DNA from: Phycisphaerae bacterium
Lineage (GTDB): Bacteria; Planctomycetota; Phycisphaerae; Phycisphaerales; SM1A02
Direction: 5' to 3'
Length of the DNA: 50,731 nt
Assembly (NCBI GenBank): GCA_016795065.1
Contig: JAEUIU010000084.1
Coordinates: forward strand, 1-50,731
Shown here: piece by piece, positions 8,082-14,411 of the stretch
Position numbering within the stretch: position 1 is the first letter of the stretch
How the letters are laid out: every line of letters begins with the position of its first letter
The notes under the pieces: generated by a model
Databases searched by the model: none
Told to the model about the DNA's origin: nothing
Seen by the model: only the letters and a program-made list of their open reading frames with translations
Made by a program: the position numbers and the translations under genes

Positions 8082-9116
8082 ATGACCTTCCCGCCCGAGA
8101 ACCTCGTCCCCGACCCGGATTGCTTTGCGATCCTTTCGACCCCACGGGGGCCGGGGGCTATCGCCGTGATCGATCTGATCGGCGACGTTCAGGCGGGGCT
8201 CGCCCGCCTCTATCCCGCGAATCCGCCATCGATCGGCTGCCTCTCGCATCGACGATTCGGCAACTTCGATGATGGCGTTGTGGCGGTCCTGACAGATGAC
8301 CGGGCCCAGTTGTGCCCCCACGGCGGCCTTGCCGTGATCGAGCGGCTGAAGGCCTGGTTGGATGAGCACAAAGTCGGCTGGCTCGAGGACGCGTCCAACA
8401 TGGACCCGACCGAGCTCTTTCCTGAAGCGGGCGACCGGGTCGAGGCCTACGCGATGGCGGCACTCACTCGGGCGGCGAGCCGTTTGGCGGTGCCGCTTCT
8501 CCTTGAACAGTCAACGATCTGGCACACCACCCCGCCCAGCGCCGAGGACCTGGTCCGCTCGCAGCGCCTGCGTCGGCTGCTGGCACCGCCACGGGTGGTC
8601 GTGGTAGGTGCCCCCAACGCCGGCAAGAGCACGCTGTCCAATGTCATCCTCGGCCGGACCATGGCCATCACGAGTCCGGAACCGGGCACGACGCGAGACT
8701 ACGTGGCGGCTCGGGTGGATCTCGAAGGCCTCGTTGTCGATTGGTTTGACACGCCGGGACTGCGGGCCACCGACGACCCGATCGAGCGCGAGGCCATTCA
8801 GCTCGCCCGCGATCTCATCGCCAGCGCCGACGTCGTGGTCGCCCTGGCGGCGCCCGGAACGGACTGGCCGGATGCCGGGAAACCGCCAGACATCCGCGTC
8901 ATGAGCAAAGGCGACTTGGGTGGTGCGCCGGCTAGCGGACCGGCCGATTGTGTCGTTTCGGCATCGACGGGCGAAGGCATTCCCGAGCTCGTCCGACGGG
9001 TGCGCGAGGCGCTGGTGCCCGAAGCAGACCTCGAGAGCTCGCGCCCGTGGATCTTCAACGACCGGCTCTATTCCGAGTTCATAGCCGAGCATCCGCCGAC
9101 CGAATCGGCGGCGTGA
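8082..9116 (+). CDS. MnmE (TrmE)-like GTPase lacking the C-terminal catalytic tail
   Basis: The 344-residue protein starts with an MnmE-like N-terminal domain (DCFAILSTPRGPGAIAVID compares with the family's DTIAAIATPxGxGxIAIIR) and has a G domain: GAPNAGKS (176-183), GTTRD, DTPG and SKGD. MnmE normally has about 450 residues, with the G domain inserted in a helical domain and a C-terminal CxGK motif that installs the wobble-uridine modification. Here the protein ends shortly after the G domain and lacks that tail, so it may be a diverged paralogue with another role. ATG 8082 fits homology; in-frame ATGs at 8010 and 8031 overlapping coaX are possible. Confidence 0.75.
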   Translation: MTFPPENLVPDPDCFAILSTPRGPGAIAVIDLIGDVQAGLARLYPANPPSIGCLSHRRFGNFDDGVVAVLTDDRAQLCPHGGLAVIERLKAWLDEHKVGWLEDASNMDPTELFPEAGDRVEAYAMAALTRAASRLAVPLLLEQSTIWHTTPPSAEDLVRSQRLRRLLAPPRVVVVGAPNAGKSTLSNVILGRTMAITSPEPGTTRDYVAARVDLEGLVVDWFDTPGLRATDDPIEREAIQLARDLIASADVVVALAAPGTDWPDAGKPPDIRVMSKGDLGGAPASGPADCVVSASTGEGIPELVRRVREALVPEADLESSRPWIFNDRLYSEFIAEHPPTESAA

Positions 9117-9134
9117 CGTTGCGATCGATTCTGG

Positions 9135-9953
9135 TCAGAGTCCCATGATCGAGTAGCCAGCGTCGACGTAGATGTTCTGGCCGGTGACGCCCTTGGACAT
9201 GTCACTCAGGAGCCAGGTCGCGGTGTCGCCGACGTCGTTGCCGGTGATGTTGCGGCGGAGCGGGGCCTTCTTCTCCACCCAACCGAGGATGTCGCTGAAG
9301 CCACCAACCGCCAAGGCGCTCATCGTCCGCAGCGGTCCACCGGAAATCGTGTTGACGCGAATGTTCTTCTGCCCCAACTCCATGGCGAGATAACGCATGG
9401 TCGCTTCGAGGGCGGCCTTCGCGACGCCCATCACGTTGTAGCCGGGCACGGCCTTCTCGGCCCCGTAATAGGAAAGAGCCAACATCGAGCCGCCGTTGGG
9501 CATGAGTGGCGCGGCCCGGTTGGCCATCGCCGCGTAGGTGTACGCGCTGATGTCCATCGCCTGCGTGAAGACCTGCCGCGGCGTCCCGGTGAAGGCCCCC
9601 TCACGCAGCCAGTCCTTGTCGGCGAAGGCGATCGAATGGACGAGAAAGTCGATCGTGCCCACGTCCGCCTTCACCTGAGCGAAGACCCGGTCGAGGTCCT
9701 CGTCGCTGCCGGCGTCCATCGGTTGGAGCCATGGCTCGCCTACGCCAAGCTGTTCAATCGCTTTCCGACAGCGGCGCTCCATCTTCTCACCCGGAAGATG
9801 GGTAAAGAGGCACTCGGCTCCATGCTTGCGGAGACTCTCGGCGATGAAGTAGGCGTAGGAGTGGTCGTTGGCGATGCCGACGATCAGGCCTCGCTTGCCT
9901 GCCATGAGGTTCGAGGTAGCGCCAAGGGACGGCTGGGTGGCTGTAGCGGACAT
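9135..9953 (-). CDS. fabI: Enoyl-[acyl-carrier-protein] reductase (NADH)
   Basis: FabI performs the last reduction of each fatty-acid elongation cycle. The 272-residue protein has the divergent SDR cofactor motif GLIVGIANDHSYAY, the segment LVHSIAFADK, and the catalytic Tyr-x6-Lys in YNVMGVAK. These are followed by the FabI-type RVNTISGGPLRTMSALAVGGF and the C-terminal YVDAGYSIMG. ATG 9953 was chosen because it begins just before the first strand and sits seven bases downstream of a TATCCT hexamer; a longer frame upstream has no family similarity. The gene converges on the GTPase gene with only 18 bases between them. Confidence 0.96.
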   Translation of the reverse strand: MSATATQPSLGATSNLMAGKRGLIVGIANDHSYAYFIAESLRKHGAECLFTHLPGEKMERRCRKAIEQLGVGEPWLQPMDAGSDEDLDRVFAQVKADVGTIDFLVHSIAFADKDWLREGAFTGTPRQVFTQAMDISAYTYAAMANRAAPLMPNGGSMLALSYYGAEKAVPGYNVMGVAKAALEATMRYLAMELGQKNIRVNTISGGPLRTMSALAVGGFSDILGWVEKKAPLRRNITGNDVGDTATWLLSDMSKGVTGQNIYVDAGYSIMGL

Positions 9954-9960
9954 GTTGCAC

Positions 9961-9966
9961 AGGATA
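9961..9966 (-). promoter_or_regulatory. -10 hexamer of probable leaderless fabI transcript
   Basis: TATCCT on the minus strand lies seven bases upstream of the fabI ATG, and no Shine-Dalgarno is visible. The 254-base gap to the divergent HPF-like gene also holds an 11-base palindrome, TGAGTGACTCA, at 10096-10106. Confidence 0.45.
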
Positions 9967-10207
9967 CGCCAGTCACCGGCGATCCAGCCCACCGTCTCCT
10001 TCGTGCCGTCCCACGGCCGAGAACGCGGCAACTGGCAGGAGCGGTTCGGTCCTGCCCTGGCAAACCGCTTTCGGCCCGCCCGAGGTTTCGGCATGTGAGT
10101 GACTCAATTCAGCACTGCCATCGAACCGGTTGGCAGAACCGTGCGTTCAATGTCTTGGGGAGTCAATGGGCTCCGACGAGCCAAGGCTCTCCACCTCGGA
10201 GCATGCC

Positions 10208-10504
10208 ATGCTGATTCGTTTCCATGATGGTGTCCTTCCGACCAGTCCGTCCCTTGTCGAGCACGCCACGCGATGCCTTGAACGGGCGGCACGCCCCGCG
10301 GCCGGGCGCATTCGAGAGGTGCTTGTCCGGGTCACGGACGTGAACGCCCACCGGGGAGGGATCGACAAGGAATGCAAGATCGTCGCTAAGGTCGACGGCC
10401 TTGGCCTCTTAGCGGTCGATGCGCGGGCCCGAGACTTTCACGAATCCGTGGTCGCCAGCGCCGAGAAACTGCGGCGCCTTGTCTGCCACCGGCTTCATCG
10501 CTAG
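10208..10504 (+). CDS. HPF/RaiA-like ribosome-associated protein
   Basis: The 98-residue protein resembles the S30AE domain of hibernation-promoting factor. It has a central strand REVLVRVTDVNAHRGGIDKECKI (residues about 40-63), where 'GIDKEC-I' is typical of the family, followed by a second strand and a C-terminal helix SAEKLRRLVCHRL. There is no C-terminal dimerisation extension, so it is the short type, expected to bind the small subunit and modulate inactive ribosomes. ATG 10208 has a GGAG nine bases upstream and is preferred to an upstream non-ATG start. Confidence 0.7.
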   Translation: MLIRFHDGVLPTSPSLVEHATRCLERAARPAAGRIREVLVRVTDVNAHRGGIDKECKIVAKVDGLGLLAVDARARDFHESVVASAEKLRRLVCHRLHR

Positions 10505-10609
10505 CGGGTCGGCGCGGCCGACAACTCCGAGCCCAGGGCGGTGTTGTCGTTTGCAGGAGAAACTCGCGAGCGAGGGAACCACTCGCCCGATGAATCGCTC
10601 AACGACCCC

Positions 10610-11248
10610 ATGAGCAGTTCAACGGTCCACGCTACGTCTGCTGCCAGCATTGGCCAAGGCACTTCCCCGCTCGCATTGGAGATCCAGCCTCGCGACGTGC
10701 AGTCTTGGCTCGCCGGCGGCACCTGCCTCCTCCTCGATGTGCGCGAACCTGATGAGTTCGCCCGCGAGCACGTCAGCGGCGCGGTCCTGATGCCGCTCTC
10801 ACGTTTCGACCCCCGTCAGATCAAGCCCGCCCAAGGCCAACGGGTGGTACTCATGTGCCGAAGCGGTCGCCGGTCGGGCGATGCCCTCCGACGATGCCAT
10901 GACCTTGCGACCCATTGCGAGGTCGTCTCGATGGCGGGCGGCATCGATGCCTGGAAGTCGGCAGGCCTGCCGGTCTCGACCCGCGCCAGCGCACCGCGAC
11001 TCGGTGTTCTCCAACAGACGCAGGCGACGATCGGACTCATGACCCTTGCCGGCGTGGCCCTCGCCTATTGGGTGCATCCGGCCGGACTGCTTCTCTCGGC
11101 ATTTATGGGCTGTGGTTTGGTGCTTGCAGGATTGACCGGGTTCTGCCCGCTGGCCAGTGCCATCGCGTGCCTCCCGTGGAATCGCCATGCGACACAGGGG
11201 AACTGCTCCGGCGGCAACTGTGCCGATGGCTCGTGCGGAACGAAGTGA
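10610..11248 (+). CDS. Membrane-anchored rhodanese with Cys-rich tail (YgaP-like)
   Basis: The 212-residue protein has an N-terminal rhodanese domain: LLLDVREPDEFAREHVSGA, then the active-site loop VVLMCRSGRRS with the sulfur-carrying Cys, then SMAGGIDAW. A two-helix membrane domain with LTGFCPLA between and after the helices follows. This is the architecture of E. coli YgaP, a membrane sulfurtransferase. The C-terminus is Cys/Gly-rich (NCSGGNCADGSCGTK), with three spaced cysteines that could bind metal or persulfide. ATG 10610 was chosen over an upstream TTG. The gene ends 30 bases before the promoter of the cysteine leader, which supports a sulfur-metabolism role. Confidence 0.85.
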   Translation: MSSSTVHATSAASIGQGTSPLALEIQPRDVQSWLAGGTCLLLDVREPDEFAREHVSGAVLMPLSRFDPRQIKPAQGQRVVLMCRSGRRSGDALRRCHDLATHCEVVSMAGGIDAWKSAGLPVSTRASAPRLGVLQQTQATIGLMTLAGVALAYWVHPAGLLLSAFMGCGLVLAGLTGFCPLASAIACLPWNRHATQGNCSGGNCADGSCGTK

Positions 11249-11278
11249 CGCCTTCTGGTCGTGGTGGCCGACCGTCGC

Positions 11279-11306
11279 TTGACAGGCGAGGGGTGTGGGT
11301 TAGGCT
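11279..11306 (+). promoter_or_regulatory. Promoter of the cysK leader
   Basis: TTGACA (11279-11284), a 16-base spacer and TAGGCT (11301-11306) form a near-consensus sigma-70 promoter. The predicted start is near 11313, about four bases before the leader peptide ATG. Confidence 0.65.
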
Positions 11307-11316
11307 CCAGTTCGCC

Positions 11317-11439
11317 ATGGCAAGCCCAGCCGGATCGTGCCCAGATCTTCTCGTGACCACGACATGCGTGGCGTGTTGTTGTCGCCGAGTCGCCGGGCGC
11401 ACCGCTGCGGGCAGCGGATTCGCTCGCTCTGGCCGTTGA
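11317..11439 (+). CDS. Cysteine-rich leader peptide of cysK (candidate attenuator)
   Basis: A 40-codon ORF starts ten bases after the -10 hexamer and ends 112 bases before cysK. Residues 17-22 read Cys-Val-Ala-Cys-Cys-Cys (codons at 11365-11382), with another Cys at position 8. The three consecutive Cys codons are TGT, although TGC dominates in the adjacent rhodanese and cysK genes. Downstream are a hairpin CCGCTG/CAGCGG (11402-11417) and an intrinsic terminator. GCGGGC at 11407-11412 can pair with the terminator left arm GCCCGC at 11480-11485. Ribosome stalling at the Cys codons when Cys-tRNA is scarce would be expected to favour read-through into cysK. The peptide itself is probably non-functional. 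This role is inferred from layout and is not homology-based. Confidence 0.65.
   Translation: MASPAGSCPDLLVTTTCVACCCRRVAGRTAAGSGFARSGR
11402..11417 (+). promoter_or_regulatory. Protector/antiterminator segment of the cysK leader
   Basis: CCGCTG (11402-11407) and CAGCGG (11412-11417) form a six-pair hairpin with loop CGGG. Within it GCGGGC (11407-11412) is complementary to the terminator arm GCCCGC (11480-11485), giving two mutually exclusive structures. The competing helix is short, so the exact pairing needs computation. Confidence 0.4.
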
Positions 11440-11477
11440 GCGATCCGCGACCACCGCACAACCTCCTCGATTGACCG

Positions 11478-11503
11478 AAGCCCGCCTCGACGCGGGCTTT
11501 TTC
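11478..11503 (+). terminator. Intrinsic terminator between leader peptide and cysK
   Basis: AAGCCCGC (11478-11485) pairs perfectly with GCGGGCTT (11492-11499) across a six-base loop, with a T-run ending at 11502. It lies 49 bases before the cysK ATG, inside the apparent leader transcript. No clear promoter is seen between it and cysK. Confidence 0.8.
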
Positions 11504-11551
11504 GTTTCCTCCTCACCGCCCTTTACGCATCTCCTCACGTACGGACCTCCT

Positions 11552-12472
11552 ATGCGGGCCAACTCGATCCTCGACACCATCGGAAACACGCCTCACGTTC
11601 GGATGCAGCACCTTTTCGGCACGACCCACGAGGTGTGGATCAAGCTGGAGCGGGCGAATCCGGGAGGGAGCATCAAGGACCGTATCGCCCTGGCCATGGT
11701 CAATGACGCCGAACGGCGTGGGATCCTTACCAAGGAGACCGCGATCATCGAGCCGACCTCGGGCAACACCGGTATCGGTCTGGCGATGGTCGCCGCGGTG
11801 CGGGGGTACCGGCTCATCCTGGTCATGCCCGAGTCGATGTCTGTCGAGCGGCGAAAGATCATGAAGGCCCTCGGCGCCGAGCTTGTGCTGACCCCGAAGG
11901 AGCTCGGCATGCGCGGAGCCATCGCCAAAGCCGAGGAACTGGCGGCCGCGACCCTGCCCTCCTGGATCCCACAGCAGTTCGACAATCCCGCGAACGTCGA
12001 GATCCACCGCACCACCACCGCCCAGGAAATTCTCGCCGACTTCCCCGAGGGCATCGACACGATCATCACCGGCGTCGGCACGGGCGGACACATTTCCGGC
12101 TGCGCACAGGTGCTGAAGCCCCGCTTTGCGGGGCTCAAGGTCTTCGCCGTCGAACCGAGCAAGTCGCCGGTCATCAGCGGCGGCACCCACACGCCGCACC
12201 GGATTCAAGGCATTGGCGCAGGCTTCATTCCTGCGAACCTCGATCGCTCGGGGCTCGACGGGACGATCCTGGTGAGTGAAGAGGAAGCGGTCATCTACGC
12301 TCAGCGGGCAGCGCGCGAGGAAGGGCTCTTTGTCGGGCTCTCCTCCGGTGCCACGCTTGCGGCCATCGCTCAGAAGCTGCCATCGCTCATGCCCGGGTCG
12401 CGTGTCCTTGGCTTCTGCTACGACACGGGCGAACGATACCTCTCGCTGGACGGCGTCTTCCCGACCGCGTGA
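11552..12472 (+). CDS. cysK: Cysteine synthase (O-acetylserine sulfhydrylase)
   Basis: The enzyme makes L-cysteine from O-acetylserine and sulfide using PLP. The 306-residue protein is normal in length. The N-terminal SILDTIGNTPHVRM, PLP Lys42 in NPGGSIKDR, the substrate loop EPTSGNTGIGLAM, the phosphate-binding GVGTGGHISG, and the C-terminal VGLSSGATLAA all match the family. ATG 11552 begins just before the conserved N-terminus and is preceded by a pyrimidine-rich stretch with weak Shine-Dalgarno character. Expression is probably controlled by the upstream cysteine leader and terminator. The rhodanese gene upstream is functionally consistent. Confidence 0.95.
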   Translation: MRANSILDTIGNTPHVRMQHLFGTTHEVWIKLERANPGGSIKDRIALAMVNDAERRGILTKETAIIEPTSGNTGIGLAMVAAVRGYRLILVMPESMSVERRKIMKALGAELVLTPKELGMRGAIAKAEELAAATLPSWIPQQFDNPANVEIHRTTTAQEILADFPEGIDTIITGVGTGGHISGCAQVLKPRFAGLKVFAVEPSKSPVISGGTHTPHRIQGIGAGFIPANLDRSGLDGTILVSEEEAVIYAQRAAREEGLFVGLSSGATLAAIAQKLPSLMPGSRVLGFCYDTGERYLSLDGVFPTA

Positions 12473-12474
12473 AC

Positions 12475-12993
12475 TCACTTCATCGGTGTTTCGCGGCCAG
12501 ATACGGCCGACCCTTCGCGGACCATCTCGCTCACGCCTGCGGCGTGCGAGTGCAGTACGCGCACCACCTCCGGGTCGTCACTTGTTTCGATGATGTGCAC
12601 GCCCTTGTCCGTGACCTGAACGTCGAGCTTGACCTTCTCGGCGTGGTCAAAGAGCTTGACGAAGACGGGGTCCCACTGCCGGACGCGAGCGCCATCGCGA
12701 AGCCTTCGCTGCATGGCGAAAGCGTGGTTTCGGATCCTCGCGGCCACGTCCGGATCATCGGACTCGGTGACGGCGTCGACGCCGTTGGGCAGTTCGTGAA
12801 CCTCGCGGCGGATCTTGGTGTGGTCGTGAATGAGGCTCAGCCAGATGTCGCGGTCGTAGGCGATGGTGCCAGGCGAGGCCTGCGGCACGGCCGCCTCGGC
12901 TGAGCCGTCCGTGGGTTGCGACGCGCAGCCGGCTAGGAGAAGAAGAGCGGCCGCGGAGGCGACCGAGACGCGAAGAACGCTCGTGAATTGCAT
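12475..12993 (-). CDS. Conserved lipoprotein of unknown function
   Basis: The 172-residue protein has a lipoprotein signal (hydrophobic residues 8-22 followed by LAGC), so the mature part should be in the periplasm. It contains a helical region with two similar motifs, VTESDDPDVAARIRNHAF and IETSDDPEVVRVLHSHAA. In each, a SDDPxV sequence precedes conserved His, and another HDHTKIRREVHELPNG segment lies upstream. The regularly spaced histidines suggest metal or heme binding, but no named family is assigned. ATG 12993 has an AGGA upstream. Its stop is two bases from the cysK stop (convergent). Confidence 0.75.
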   Translation of the reverse strand: MQFTSVLRVSVASAAALLLLAGCASQPTDGSAEAAVPQASPGTIAYDRDIWLSLIHDHTKIRREVHELPNGVDAVTESDDPDVAARIRNHAFAMQRRLRDGARVRQWDPVFVKLFDHAEKVKLDVQVTDKGVHIIETSDDPEVVRVLHSHAAGVSEMVREGSAVSGRETPMK

Positions 12994-13051
12994 GATGGTG
13001 AATCCTGATGGGAGCGAGGAGGCGCTCGCACTGAGGCCGTGCGGTCCGAAA

Positions 13052-13126
13052 CGGTTCCCACCCTTGATGCAAGGATGGGTACCGTTCCGGAGTCGTGCGT
13101 GATACCACTTGCCTGACAGCGCTGTC
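13052..13126 (-). promoter_or_regulatory. Probable promoter, palindrome and 5'UTR hairpin of the lipoprotein gene
   Basis: TATCAC on the minus strand (13104-13099) is a -10 candidate. Its -35 region is covered by the perfect 12-base palindrome GACAGCGCTGTC (13115-13126), an operator-like site. Inside the predicted 5'UTR, 13052-13066 and 13070-13084 form a 15-base imperfect hairpin (two mismatches, three-base loop). Assignments are structural only. Confidence 0.35.
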
Positions 13127-13212
13127 TTGTCGGGGATTGACGCCCCGCAATTCGCTTCCCGCAACGCAGAGGCTCATTCGGGGTATCGTCCCCGCGCAGG
13201 GTTTTCACTCGC

Positions 13213-13650
13213 ATGGTTGAACGACACTCCCAATCCAACCCGAACCCCGCTGCACGGCTGAGGATCCTCTGCGTCGACGATCACGCGGACTTCGCCCAAC
13301 TTTGGTCGAGCATCCTTGATGGCGAACCGGACATGGAGTCCGTCGGCACGCTGCCCAACGCCGATCACTTGGAAGAGGAGTGTCGGACCAGAGGCACGCA
13401 CGCGGTCCTGGTCGACCTGACGATGCCCGGCCGCAACCCGATCGAGGCCATTGACTCGTTGCGTCGAAGCGCCCCCGGCATCTGGATCATCGCCTTCTCC
13501 GGCTATGACGATGCAGCGATGGTCGCGACGGCGAAGGCCGCGGGCGCTCACGGACTCATCTCGAAGTCTCTCGACCCACAAGGCGTCATCGATCGCATCC
13601 GCCGAATCGTCGCCCTTCCCGCAGCTGTCGCCCCGACGGGAGACGCCTGA
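13213..13650 (+). CDS. Response regulator receiver protein (single domain)
   Basis: The 145-residue protein is a stand-alone CheY-like receiver. It has the acidic pair Asp22/Asp23 (LCVDDH), phosphoacceptor Asp68 in VLVDLTMPG, Ser96 in IAFSGYDD, and Lys118 in LISKSLD. There is no output domain, so it probably signals through protein contacts or to the adjacent kinase. Its stop codon overlaps the kinase start (TGATG), which implies translational coupling. ATG 13213 is the only sensible start before the first strand; an N-terminal extension of about 15 residues precedes it. Confidence 0.92.
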   Translation: MVERHSQSNPNPAARLRILCVDDHADFAQLWSSILDGEPDMESVGTLPNADHLEEECRTRGTHAVLVDLTMPGRNPIEAIDSLRRSAPGIWIIAFSGYDDAAMVATAKAAGAHGLISKSLDPQGVIDRIRRIVALPAAVAPTGDA

Positions 13651-14411
13651 TGGCATCACAGGATGCGAGCGAGTCGGCGCTGTACGACCTTGCCCGCGAT
13701 CAGTTTCTCCGCATCGTCTGCCACGAGCTTCGCTCACCCCTCTCGGTGGGCCTGGTCTGGGCGAATCTCCTTCGCGAGAAGCGCGTAGCTGCGGGGCAGG
13801 TCGATCAGGCTCTCGCGGCAATCGAACAGAGCTTCCGCGACCAGAAGCGACTCGTCGATGTTCTGGGCGATGCGTCGCGGCTCTCGTCAGGACGAATCGC
13901 ACTCCACCCAAGCGATTGCGACCTCGCTACGGTGGTCGGCGAATCGCTTGACCTCGCCCGAGGCAGCGCCGAGACGAAGGGCGTTGAACTCGCCAGTTCG
14001 CTCCACGCCTCAGGCCGTGTGAGCTTGGACGTCGATCGATTCCATCAGGCGATGTCGCAACTCCTGCTCAACGCGGTGCGACACACACCAGCGGGCGGGA
14101 CCATCTCGGTGGAGACTCGCCGTTTCGATCTCGCGCTCCAGGTGGCCGTCCGTGACACCGGCGTCGGCATCCACCCGCAGCTTCTCGCCCATCTCTTTGA
14201 TCCGCTCATGCTCGCGGTGCGGGCGGAGTTTCAGCAGTCCGCTGCTCCACCGGCAGGCCTTGGCCTGGGACTCCTCATTGCACGCAGGATCATCGAGCTC
14301 CATCGCGGCTCCCTGTCGGCGACAAGCGACGGCGTCGGCCGAGGCGCAACGTTCACCATTTCTCTGCCCCGCGCCAAAGGCGAACGAGACGAGGAGCCCA
14401 TGCATGAGTGA
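13650..14411 (+). CDS. Sensor histidine kinase without transmembrane or sensor domain
   Basis: The 253-residue protein consists almost only of the HisKA and HATPase_c domains. His25 in the H-box IVCHELRSPL is near the N-terminus. An N-box lies around LLLNAVRHTP, G1 is RDTGVGI and G2 is GLGLGLLIARRI. With no membrane segments or PAS domain it must be cytoplasmic and receive its signal from a partner. It is coupled to the receiver gene upstream (one-base overlap) and to the transporter-like gene downstream (eight-base overlap), which makes the transporter a candidate sensor. Confidence 0.92.
   Translation: MASQDASESALYDLARDQFLRIVCHELRSPLSVGLVWANLLREKRVAAGQVDQALAAIEQSFRDQKRLVDVLGDASRLSSGRIALHPSDCDLATVVGESLDLARGSAETKGVELASSLHASGRVSLDVDRFHQAMSQLLLNAVRHTPAGGTISVETRRFDLALQVAVRDTGVGIHPQLLAHLFDPLMLAVRAEFQQSAAPPAGLGLGLLIARRIIELHRGSLSATSDGVGRGATFTISLPRAKGERDEEPMHE

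Noticed and set aside
10096..10106. TGAGTGACTCA palindrome upstream of the HPF-like gene
   Set aside because: An 11-base palindrome without repeats elsewhere or a clear promoter overlap; could be chance.
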